From Bradysia coprophila (taxonomy: Eukaryota > Arthropoda > Insecta > Diptera > Sciaridae): a stretch of 64,000 nt of DNA. The notes beneath the pieces were generated by a model that was not told where the DNA came from, did no database searches, and saw only the letters and a program-made list of their open reading frames with translations. Below are positions 22,700 through 33,818 of this stretch, in pieces; positions within the stretch are counted from its first letter, which is position 1, and each line of letters begins with the position of its first letter. The position numbers were made by a program, and so were the translations under genes. The stretch lies in the NCBI RefSeq assembly GCF_014529535.1, contig NW_023503584.1, positions 1,278,190-1,342,189 of the forward strand, written 5' to 3'.

Positions 22700-25380
22700 A
22701 ATCCTTAGAAACAAAAAAATATTTTAATTGGCTGTTTGGTTCTGTGGCACCGATGTATATAATAATAAATCATAAAATTTTCTGGTTGAAATAATTTTTT
22801 CTTCTTCATTACATTGTCGTATGTTATATACTGTGGACCGTATAACCAACCAAACGAATACGTACGTATATACATACACCGTGCACAACAAAATATAAAA
22901 GACAAACGTCGGGAATGAGATACAATATCAATATTGTATATATATATATGGGGATGACTCATTCTCTGTTTTTCTTTCTTTCTTCCTCAATGGAAAGCAG
23001 TAAGTGAAAATAAAATTCGCTTCGTAATTTTAACAATCAAATTTGTCACCACATCATGTACGAATAATTACCATCCTTGAATTGAATTTATCAACACACA
23101 TCGATAATAATCAAATGTTTTCAAAATAAAAACCAAAAAAATATTTTCATTCGAAATTCAACAAAGAAAATTTTGCTCGTCCCTCCGAATTATGAAGAAA
23201 AATATTTGTAAAAAAATAATATCAAAGCAAAGTCCGTCCATCGTACCCGAATTTATAGCACTAAATGATGAAAAGCCAGCACAATGTGATGGCACAACAA
23301 TAAATTTTTTTTGGTAAACAACCTTTAAATCACTTTGGTATAATTGTTATTTTTCAATGGCGAGCTAGTTTTCTTTGAACGGTAACAACGAACTCGATGA
23401 ACATAATGAAGGACTTGCAGGCAATGATTCAACAACAACAAGGAAAAATCGATAGTTTTTCATGACGCATGCGCTTTTTTGAGGGGTGAACTACGGACAC
23501 CTGTTAAAGGTGGAAACATATGGTACGAATTCAATGTTCGTTGCTATAATTATGGATATGGTTTAAGGAATCATACATTTGATTGCGGCGACTCAATTAT
23601 ATTATATACCGTAACGGTACTATTTCGATTGTCCTTGTTCGTTTTGTTTTGGAAAATCGAAATTAGGGATATACAAATTGAGTTCATAAGCAGAGGACGT
23701 AACGATATTCCTTTTTTAGAGGATTCAACATGACAAATTAAGGATGTGACTTGGTTCAGCATACCTTAATGTTCTATGTAACACAAAAGGAAATGAGAGC
23801 CGTATAAGAAGGCATTCATTGCTGCTGTTTGTAATGAAATTCAATTTTAAAATTTTTATGCGTCTGCTGTGACCAACTACGGGTTGGACATAAACTGATT
23901 AAATAAGTAGTAACATCGACCAGCATGAACCCTACCCTGTAGTTCAAGGGAATATTTCCAGGAGCTGAGCAAGTGACGATTTTTCTAATCGATTCTCGGT
24001 AAGGATGAAGGGTCATAACAGAATCTTAAGAAGTGTTTTGAAGTAATTGCTTCCAGTTTTCGCCAGCGACACTAATTTGTTTCTTTTCTTTGCAAAGGCT
24101 GGGTATTTTGTTAAAATATATTAGTAACATAATAAAAATAGAGACAAGCTCTGGGTAATATGGTCGTTTATATAGTACAAAATGCATGTTAAAAAAATTG
24201 AAGTACAAGATTTGAAATCAACCGATTAAAAATACTTTGATCGATGGCAGTAAATGGACCCGATAATAATTCTGGTCATTATGCTTGTCATCTGTAACTG
24301 GTTAATTAATCGAATCTACTGCTTCATTTGATCAAATTGATTTTGACTTATGTTGATCGTTGATAAAATCAATGCAAATACCTAATTCGCCACATTGAAA
24401 GTAAGAAATCAACTTGCAAAATCCACTTTGACAATGTTAATCAAGCTGAAAAATACTCTCTAGTTCTTACTAAAAATTCTTAGAGAAATTCCCATATAGA
24501 CGAAACATGATTAGATGGGCGGTCGGGTATTTAACAACATCGCATAAATTTGTTTACGATGATTAATTGACCCTGACCACAAATTCTGTCAATAAGGTTG
24601 TTTTTCTTTCTCTTAATCCTTAACTCAAATTTATGCACACTATACTGCGTTAGGGGGAAAAGGTATGTCTAAATTATTGCCTACATTTGTCAAATTATGG
24701 GTATTGTGTTCTTACCGTTTTGTATCATTTCTAGAGACGTGAAACTTACTTTGAGAATAGTTTTTATACTTAACCGTGAACTCAATGCTAAAATTGGTGT
24801 GAATTTTCTAACAAAAATTCAACTGCACGAATTTCTACGCATTTCCGCATGTAAAAATCGCATCGATCTTAAGAGTTGGTAGTTGCAACCCGGTCATTTT
24901 TCTCTATTCCTAATTTGTTAGGCGTTTAAAGTGTGATCATTTTGGGGAAAAGTGTGTGTCTTACGAAAATAACTTTCTTCGCACATTGAAACCATTCCGA
25001 ACCCGAATGCGTAAAATAAAAAGCCGAAAATAGTTTTGAGGCAATTTTATATATTTTTCAACGATTTGGTGTGGTGTAGACTCTACAACAGTGAGTTGGG
25101 AATGTATTACGACAACAACATTAAATCCAATACAAAAATGTGAAATATGACACCCCTCTGGTAGGAATATCCTTTTGTATTTTAAACGAGAAATATTATT
25201 TGTTTGAAGTGTTTCTCGTAAATAAATTTTTCAGACTTTTATGACATGTTGTAAAAGGGAGGGCACTGATTCGTTCTCAACGACGTAATTAATTACTGGA
25301 ATGTGTTAAATGGAATTAAGAAATCATCACTGCAATTAGGTAATATGAATCGATGACACGTGACGACACAGTCGAAACCA
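22700..25380. other. Intergenic between Rab and SARDH
   Basis: No gene supported. It holds a short TA microsatellite (22936-22950) and an MITE family 1 copy at about 24140-24305 (GACAAGCTCTGGGTAATATG start, CTTGTCATCTGTAACTGG end) with a second fragment up to ~24360. An ORF at 23479-23733 has no family motif. Confidence 0.5.
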
Positions 25381-25388
25381 GACCATCA

Positions 25389-28300
25389 TTAATAATCTCC
25401 CATAATTCGTTTATTTTCCGGATCGAATGGACTCTTCAAATGACACGTTGCCTTGTATTTACGTCCTAACACCTCCACTTCATATTCTCCCGATTTCAAA
25501 AAGGCTGCATCAACGGTCCCATTTTCAGGATGTCTTACGAAAACTTTGCCGACCATTTTATCTAAATAATATGCGTATTCAGCACGTCGTACATGACCGA
25601 CTGGTACACCATTGCGATACACTCCTTCTAAACCGAATAATGGAACTTTCTCGTCCAGTGTGAGGAAAACTAATCGTTTATTGATGCCACTCAGTCTTTG
25701 TTTTTCGATTGCCTCCTTTCCTTTATAATTTCCTAACTTTCTGCATGTGAATCCGAGATTGGCTTCGATCGGTGAATCGTCCATTCTGAGATCGAATCCC
25801 CAAAGGTGATAGCCTTCATGGATAAATGATGTAATTAAGTGAATCGTGAAGGTATCGCGACACAATTTACCTTTTTCACAACTCATTGAATAAAACGAAC
25901 GATAGCCGACATTTCCGAGACCAAATGGTTGGCCAACTTCCCATAATTTGTTGTAAACATCAACACATTTGTCAGCTGGAATATGTAGTTCGAATCCTAG
26001 CTCTCCGATAAAGCTGAGACGTAACGCCCGGACATCAATTTTTTCTGAAATTCAAATTTTGTTGCAGTAAATCAGATCATTTTCCCTGATAAATTCGTTG
26101 AGACGTACCTTTGCCATTGATCGATAGCATTTGTGAAGTGTACGGAGGAAATGAATCATTTGATAATTCGAGGTCGGTGACCTTTTGCAAAATATCTCGG
26201 CTGAAATTCATCAACAGTTTCATAAGGTAAATTCACTTGCAAATATTTCATTCATACCACACCTTCTTGGACCTTGTATTGAAATCACACCAATTTTATC
26301 GGTAACGTCCTCAATCGATGCATTGAATCCCTTTTCTTTGATACCACTTTGAATGTGTGCAAATGTGTAATAGCCCGATGCACCTTTTAACAAAATTAAA
26401 TTTAGTTATTTGTTGACGGATGCATCTTTCACAGGCGGCAAGCATAACAACAATTTACTATCAGATCTATCACTTCATTTGATCAGCGTATTTTCAAGAG
26501 ATTGACTTCAAATCTTTTACTTCCTTTTTTTTGAACATACGTTTTTTGCTATATAAGACCGTTTTACTTAAAGAGTTTCGTTTATTTCTGCACTCTGCGG
26601 TCATTATCAATAACCGATGATCGCGGTCTGTAACAAGATGAGTCGTACATACGGACTAAAACCAATTGTTTGATAGATTCTGAAGAAGAAGGTGAGTTGT
26701 TGGTTTTGTCTGTGCAAAACTGTTGTCGAAAACATAAAGTGGAGACAAAAATTCATGAAATTCAGTTGAGATTCAGCGGAGAATGCTGCTCACGACCGCA
26801 GCTGATATTTAGACCCGTACGAAGTACTGGGGTCTTATAGGTTTACGCATACGTTTGTAACACGTCTCCCTGAGTAAGGGGAAACCTATTGTGGTTGTCC
26901 AGAGATGCCAAATCAGCAAGAAAAAAAATGTCCGTCCGTCCGTCCGTCCGTCCGTCCGTCCGTCTGTCTGTCTGCACGATAACTTGAGTAAAACGCATCC
27001 GATTTTGAAAATTCTTTTTTTCCCCGTTTGGTAATGTCAAAAGACAGGCTAAGTTCGAAGATGAGTGATTTTGGATCGACCCCTCCCGAGCTGTGGCCCA
27101 ATAAGTGCTTTACGGTTTTTCGAAGATATCTCCGGACATTTAAACGTTAAACTTGTAAGTGATACATCAAATAAAAGGTATTTACAATACCGATCGACAA
27201 AAAAAAAGTTTATGGAAATCGGATGTCCAACTCGTGAGTTAGACCCCTTGGTGTGAAACAGGCACAGGGCGGGAAGCAGTTTTTGCTTGTAGGTCGGCCA
27301 AATTTGAACATATTTCGTTCGTTTTAGCTTTATTAGATAGGTATTGACCGTACCAATCAGGGAAAAAAAGTTTATGAAATTATTTTCTCCGGAGCGTGAG
27401 CTAGGTCTCTTGGAGTGAGCTCTTAGCTGGCTACTCGGCCGTACAGTGAACGTGGAGTATTTTGTCAATATCTCGAGTAAATTTTGACCGAATTTCATGA
27501 ATTTTTTTTTGTTTGAAAGGTATTAACGAATGTTAAGCGTCGGTACTATTTTCGGTTTCCTAACAAAATGGCTGCCGGCGGCCATATTGGATTTTATTAA
27601 AAGTGATATAAAGTGGGAAAAATGATGCTTAGAGAGTTTCTGTTAACATGGAAATAATGTGTTAAGTGTGAGGGGTTTCAGGGATTCCATATATGGACAT
27701 CTATATATACCTATATACAGCTATATTGAGCTATATACAGACATATAGAGCTATATAATAGCATATTCCTCTGTGAAATGTTTATTTACAGTGAAATATA
27801 GGTAAATATAGCGGTATATAGCTGTTTAAATAGGAATTTATGAAATTTGACTTCGTACGGGGCTGTCTATATTGCCTCCGGCAATTTATTTGTATATGAT
27901 AACAAGGCAAAGAGTGGATAATGTAAGTGATTTAAAAGGAAGAATAGTTTTTCAGCAGAGAAGAAAATGAAGTAAGAGAAATGAAGAGTTTCACATTAAA
28001 GGCTCTTGATACGAATAGGTGTTTCGTACGGGTCGGCGTTAGCTATGTTTTTGTTGGAAAATAAGGTCGAATAAGACTCTCGGTTAAGGCTATCTTCCAG
28101 GTCTCTAATTCAAACAAATTATTTAAAATTAATCACAACGTACCACCAGCAACAATGTAGTACCCTTTTCCATCAAATGACGGGGTGTGCACTTCGCCAT
28201 TTCCTGAATCGATTACTGTTACTGTTAGATCACTTTCAACTCCACCATTATTATTCAGTGCACACGTGTAGATAAGTCTATATCGAAAGTTAAAAACAAA

Positions 28301-31300
28301 TATGAAAAAACATGTTGAGGACGTTCACTCAGTTATTGCAATGAACATTTGGATTTGGTGAATCAGTCAGACAAGCAAAGGTCTCTGAAAGTCTTGATCT
28401 TTTCGTGAATTATTTTTAGGCAGGCATATGACCACTGTAATTATCGGGTCTATTACTTCCGTCGATCGAAGTATTTTTAATTGGTTGATTTAAAATCTTG
28501 TACTTCATTTTTTTAGCATGCATTTTACTACATAAAGGACCATATTACTCAGAGCTTGTCATTATTTTTGTCGTCGTTATCGATAACAGATCGCCGTATG
28601 TGACAAATTGAACAAATAACAAAATTTTTGCTATCCCTGATAAGAATTTGTGTCCCATGACTCTTGTTTGTACGCACGACTTATAGTGATAAAAGCAACT
28701 TGTTTATGTCTGCTGTTCGTATTGTTTTCATTCAAAACGGCAAACAATAAAAACAGGAAACGATTTGTTGTCATCAATTGGTCGTGTGACATAAACAAAA
28801 GAAAGAGTCAGTGGACAAAGCATTGACATTGATAGGGTTCCATCAAGTCCCATATAGACAAAAAATAATTCCTTCGAGAATAAATAAGAAAACTTTCTCA
28901 CTTGTTCGGTTCCTTGTTTGTGTCAGCCGTGAAAATCCAATCGGCAGCATCCTGAGCCTGTGGTCCAGTCAAAAACAGTTTACAGAAATACGAAATGTTT
29001 ATCAGCGATGCATTCGTTCGGCAATTCATTGACTCTTGTCCGATCTTTTTTAAGAAAAATATAAAACGGAACAATGAGAACTGAAAACTTCCCCAGTTTT
29101 TTGTTGGGATTTTATTCTCACCAATTCGTGATTGTCGGAAAACTCGTATTTGTGTTCGCCCAGCAATTTATCGAAATAGACATTTGTCTCGTGTTTCACG
29201 TGTCCATAATTTCCGTACCAATCATAATTAGGAACTGTAACAATTTCATCCTTGAGGAAGTAACCCGGTCGTTCCCAACCTTGTTTCTCCTCCATCACAG
29301 CACCTTTGCTAATCATCACCTGAAACAAGGGTTTTTTTTAACTTCATTTACCTTCCAGACATTAAATTCAACTCTCACATCATGTAGAGGATCTTTCTTA
29401 AAGTTTCTACCGGCTAACGGTTGGTCATGCAGAAATACTTTCGAATAATTTTTAGCGTACGCCTCATGACTTCGTTCCACAGCCCAATTATGGTTCGATG
29501 TCTGTTTCGGTGTATACCGTCTGATATCAAAACCGAACATATTAAATTCAGGCCTGCCGTGAACAATCCAATGAGCTATTTGTTCACCACAACCACCGCC
29601 AAACATCATACCAGCTGAATTGAAACCACAATTGTGGAACAGTCCATCTAGTCGTGGATCAGGTCCCATCAGTGGCTTATGGTCTGGCGTAAATGATTCA
29701 GGACCGCAAATGGTAGTTTTAACGCCAGCTGTACCAAATACTGGACAGAGTGCTTCCGATCCTTTGATATGGTCTTCGAACGTGTTCCAGTCCAGTTCGT
29801 ACAGTCCGAAATGAAAATCATCAGGAACTCGATCCAAAAGTATCGGATTACTTTCGTAGCCACCCATGCAGATTGACGACCCTTGAATTCTCAAATAAAT
29901 CGAATTGTCATGATCGCGTACATTTGGCATTCCCATGATGCCTTTAATCGGTTCGGAAACAATGTATGCGTGACGCATTGGAACTAAAGGCAAATGAACG
30001 TTATGCTTTTCAAACAAATCTCTACCCCAAACACCAGTTGCATTAACGACACAGTTGGTTCGTATGGTACCGAATGGTGTCTGCACGCCTTGAATATTCT
30101 TCGAACCAACAATACTTTCGCCGGTCAAAATCTCCAAAATTGGACAGTCTTCAAAGACCCGCACTCCGTTGTTTTTTGAAGCGGCTCTGGTTAGGGCTGT
30201 ACACAACATAGCTGGATCAACTACACCGTCGCCGGGTGAATAGAGAGCTCCAATAAACGAGTTTGGATCCAAAAGTGGGAATATTTCTTGTGTCTCATTT
30301 GATGTTAGTATTCGATTCTCGATTCCTACGGCCCGTCCGAATGTCGATAGTCTCTTATATTCGTTTAGTCGATTCTGAACGTATGAGATATGAACGTTAC
30401 AGATTGCAAAGTAAACAATATTAACAACCGACCTCATTATGAGCAATAAAAATGCCCCCATTGTTAATGAACCCTGGGTCGAAGCCAGTTTCAGATTCAA
30501 TTCTGTTCATCAGGTCAATCGAGCGATTCAGCAATCTATCACAAATGAATCGGTTAAAATTTGTGTTCAAGTCAATCATCAATTCCAAGTTATATTACTG
30601 GACGTCCACATCGTTCGGTCGAAGTCTCCAAATTAGACCAGCAGTGTGCCAGGTCGTTCCGGAAGTTAATTTATTTCGTTCCAATAGAACGGCTTTAATC
30701 CCTTTCTTTGCCAAGAAATATAACGTGTGACATCCTGCGGAGCCTCCACCTTTTAAAAAAGAATTTCCTCTTTAAAACGTATTACTCTTACGGCAGTAAT
30801 GCGAAGTTAAACGGCATGGCAGTCGAGTAAGAAACTATTGTCTTAGATTTTTCGATGGTCTGGTCATTAGGCAAGCTTTTTTTGGGGTAGGGAGGGGCAG
30901 TCACCTCGAAAGGGGCTTACGTGGTCCGGAGGGCTAAAATATTGGACACGTATTTTTTCTTAGAATTTAAAAAAATATTTTAGGCACCTAGAAAAAGGCA
31001 TTCATTCATATATACGAACACGTTGGTTAGAGCAGTAAAAAAGATATGCACAATATATCTGTACTGCTCTAACCAACGTGTTCGTATATATGAATGAATG
31101 CCTTTTTCTAGGTGCCTAAAATATTTTTTAAAATTCTAAAAAAAAATACGTGTCCAATATTTTAGCCCTCCGGACCACGTAAGCCCTTTTCGAGGTGACT
31201 GCCCCTCCCTACCACAAAAAAAGCTTGCCTACTGGTCATTCACATGATAAATAATTTTTACCAATTATAACAACATCCGCGCTATCTGGGAGCTTAGGAG

Positions 31301-31577
31301 TCGATGTGACTGAACTCCTGCACCTTAAACTGTTACGATAACCACAATATTCTTTTGAAATTTTTGCAATACTTTTGAACATTTTCAACTCTATCACAAT
31401 GAACCGTATTCGACTACGTACCTTCCGTTACTGAGACATGAGCTAGCAAAATTGCTAATTTAAAACAAAAGGTTATCCACCAGTTTGAACTTGTGGAGTG
31501 ATAGCTGGACCAAAAACTAGATTTCGTGCTCGTGCGGAGTTGTTTAATCTTGTTGGTTGATTTAATTTTATTATCAT
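25389..31577 (-). CDS. SARDH: Sarcosine dehydrogenase, mitochondrial
   Basis: Twelve exons: 31577-31481, 31309-31262, 30749-30599, 30535-30433, 30374-29379, 29319-29122, 29044-28902, 28277-28144, 26383-26263, 26200-26109, 26044-25871, 25813-25389. The joined product is 893 residues (human SARDH 918). After a basic presequence come the FAD-binding [31 protein letters not shown] with the flavin-linking His of the family, [33 protein letters not shown] and [16 protein letters not shown]. The C-terminal aminomethyltransferase-like folate part includes [19 protein letters not shown] and ends [13 protein letters not shown]-type. The enzyme demethylates sarcosine to glycine in the matrix, passing one carbon to tetrahydrofolate and electrons to ETF. 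The first two exons are the least certain. Dimethylglycine dehydrogenase is the nearest alternative but fits less well. Confidence 0.95.
26430..26660. mobile_element. MITE family 1 copy (SARDH intron)
   Basis: In order: CAGGCGGCAAGCATAAC, ATCTATCACTTCATTTGATC, ATCTTTTACTTCC, CATACGTTTTTTGCTATATA, GACCGTTTTACT, TCATTATCAATAACCGATGA. Confidence 0.65.
26812..28034. mobile_element. 1.2-kb TIR element with (GTCC)n in SARDH intron
   Basis: The terminal words GACCCGTACGAA (26812) and TTCGTACGGGTC (28023-28034) are inverted copies, and a further inverted copy of the border lies at 27850-27864. Inside is a GTCC/GTCT tandem run (26930-26972) and long open frames on the minus strand (27049-27498) without transposase motifs. 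A block of TATA-rich near-repeats lies at 27690-27830. It interrupts the intron between the exons at 28144 and 26383. Confidence 0.6.
28425..28610. mobile_element. MITE family 1 copy (SARDH intron)
   Basis: In order: CAGGCATATGACCACTG, GGTCTATTACTTCCGTCGAT, AAATCTTGTACTTCATTTTT, GCATGCATTTTACTACATAA, AGAGCTTGTCATTATTTTTG and GTCGTTATCGATAACAGATC. Confidence 0.65.
30868..31231. mobile_element. 364-bp foldback MITE, 8-bp TSD (SARDH intron)
   Basis: The element runs from TAGGCAAGCTTTTTTT to AAAAAAAGCTTGCCTA and is a near-perfect inverted repeat with arms of about 165-170 bp around a ~20-nt centre. CTGGTCAT is duplicated exactly at 30860-30867 and 31232-31239. An 8-bp duplication is typical of hAT-like transposases. 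The near identity of the arms suggests a recent insertion. It lies in the intron between the exons at 31262 and 30749. Confidence 0.92.
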
Positions 31578-32019
31578 CGTGTGCTTGTTTATTACGGTCT
31601 CTCATTTTTGATTGTTGGGGTGAATGAGAAAATTCATATCAATGGATTCACGTGGCAGTAACAATGCGTGAGTCTATGCTTATCAGTAGAATGGCGCTGC
31701 CATGCCCACATTTTGGTTATCAATTTTTTGCTTCAAATAATTTGTTTTTTTGGCGTCGAACCATTTTTTGTAGGTAAATGACTGCGTATTTCAGTTTGGT
31801 TTGATTCTAGTTAATCGGATAAAACCGGAAAGAACTCCTTCAAGAGCATTTTGCGTGCGCGTTGGTCTTCGTCGTAGTTCAGAAAAGAAAATAAAAACAA
31901 ACTCTTAGCGAGATAACTAAAGCTAGAATGTAAGTGTTAAATATAGTTGTTTTGATTGTGCAGTCTATTTTTGGCTATCACACGCGAGATCATAAAAACA
32001 CACCTGACTTAACTTTACA

Positions 32020-32190
32020 GACGGTAAGCATATCAGTTGCCTTACTATCAGATCTACTACTTCCATCGATTTAAGTATTTCAAATCTTTTACTTCATTTT
32101 TTGAACATTGTTTTTTGCTATATCAGATCAAATTAGGCAGAGCTTGTCGTTGTATTCTTGTAGTCGTTAACAATAACATATGACAGTAGG
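32020..32190. mobile_element. MITE family 1 copy upstream of SARDH
   Basis: In order: CAGACGGTAAGCATATCAGT, AGATCTACTACTTCCATCGA, AATCTTTTACTTCATTTTTT, GAACATTGTTTTTTGCTATA, AGAGCTTGTCGTTG and GTCGTTAACAATAACATATG. Confidence 0.65.
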
Positions 32191-32395
32191 TAGAACCTTA
32201 CTTCATCTTCACATTTGTGGGTACATACCACGAAACAGCAAAGCAAATACTTTCTTTAGCTTGTGCTTTGATTCTTTGCCATACAAAGAGTATATTTTTG
32301 TGCGGAATTTTTCGAATGGAGAAGTCCCTATGTGAATATCTAAATGCTGAAAGAGATCAATATCTTTTCGAATCTGACGAGTCAGGCGGTCAGGC

Positions 32396-33005
32396 CACGG
32401 CAGAGTAACTCCAGACAGGAGTGATTCATTTGTCGGATGTCAAATTAAGGAACAACAGACTATGTGAAAATGAACTATAAATGAAATTCTATGCCCCTAT
32501 GACGCTAACACTGGTTCACGAAGCGCTCATAGCCTGTCCTGTGAAGAGGTGAGTTTTGGAATCAGCTGAAGAGCACCGTCTTCAACGATCAGTAGCCGCC
32601 ATTGCTCAATGTTTCGAGGCCGAAACAGATGTTATGATAAGGCCCGTCGTAATGTTTCACGCATTAACTAGTCTTCCATTACGTGGATTTCTCTGTTGTG
32701 CTGCCTGCTTCCTGTTTTTTTGTTTTTGGTTCGATTTAGAGCTTCAATTTGATTGTGGGAAGAAGTGTGAGCCAGGAAGGTGTGGACTGAACGAGTGGTA
32801 CGGGATATGATAGCGTCAAGCTGTTTGCGTAGTACACTTTCTATGCTCTTCCAGAATAGAAAGTGATTGATTGATATTTTTTTATGAGAAAATGAACTCA
32901 AATGAACAGACATAATTGATTTAATTTTACTTCTCAAAATGTAAGGCTAATAGATAACTCAGGTCCCCTGTCAAACAAGCACTCCTGCCTGTATTTACTC
33001 CGTCA
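32396..33005. mobile_element. TIR element, family 3 (~610 bp)
   Basis: The left end CGGCAGAGTAACTCCAGACA with GGAGTGATTCATTTG is matched, inverted, by CAAACAAGCACTCCTGCCTG and TATTTACTCCG at 32980-33003. Subterminal AAAATGAACT words lie near both ends. Family members are at 37440-37630 and (truncated) 52831-52990. The 84-codon frame at 32556-32810 lies inside and has no known motif. Confidence 0.65.
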
Positions 33006-33238
33006 TAGTATGACTATGTTAACAGAAGATACTTCAAAAGAAACAACATCGTCAGCCTTGGACATGAAGCTAAATCAATGAAATTTTATTTCTCTTATAA
33101 TTCGTTAATTGGACACATTTATTCTGCATTTAGATATCCATGTAATATCAAATGAAATTTAAGTCAAAATTTCGAAGCGTCTAGAGGATTGCTTGGGCTA
33201 AACTACTAATTGAATAATAAGGTAGAAAGGAATAAGGA

Positions 33239-33285
33239 GTAGAAAAGGGAGAAGTCTTGGCCTATTGACTTCTCCCTTTTTCTAC
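33239..33285. repeat. Short hairpin between SARDH and the bHLH gene
   Basis: GTAGAAAAGGGAGAAGTC pairs with GACTTCTCCCTTTTTCTAC around a ~10-nt loop, with one bulge. It is unique in the window as far as I can see. Confidence 0.55.
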
Positions 33286-33818
33286 TCAACAGCATTTGCT
33301 CGTGCATCGTAAAATTTTACGAGATTTTAAATTTACAAAATGAGTACCGTTCTTGTTAGTTTTAACCGTCGATGGTAATAACTGTAAAAATCTACTTGAA
33401 ATCTAAATATTTTGAATAACACAGCTGTAGAGCACGCCTCTTCGTTAACCAATGAAAAGTATCCTTAAATACTCATTCCTAAGTAAATGTTTTGTCTCCG
33501 CCTATTTTACTTCTATTTTAAAATTCGAAGATGATCTTTAAGATAATTATACCGTCTGTTGTGTGCAAATGAGTCGCACAGTTTCTGTTGTCGTATGAAC
33601 ATATTGACTATACTACTAAAGTCTTGTGGCAAATAATTTTCTGTTAGAGTGGAAAAAAGTGTCTCAGCTGCTTGATAGTTGAGGTTGAAGAGTAAATTAA
33701 GTGATCACTGCTAGTGTCGAAAGGTCATAATGAATTAATTAAATAATCTTTCAAGAGATTACCAGACCAGTGAAAGTGTGAACTTTAATCCTTTTGTAAA
33801 CAAAACAAAATAACAAAA

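Noticed and set aside
26930-26972. (GTCC)n run as a CRISPR-like or regulatory array
   Set aside because: A simple tetranucleotide microsatellite without spacers.
27049-27498. 149-codon frame in the SARDH intron
   Set aside because: Lies inside the TIR element, is repetitive, and shows no transposase motif.
30599-30749. Possible nonsense mutation in SARDH
   Set aside because: The TAA belongs to a 63-nt intron with GT-AG ends whose removal restores the family sequence.
32556-32810. 84-codon plus-strand frame with a hydrophobic Cys-rich segment
   Set aside because: Inside a TIR element of family 3; no family motif.
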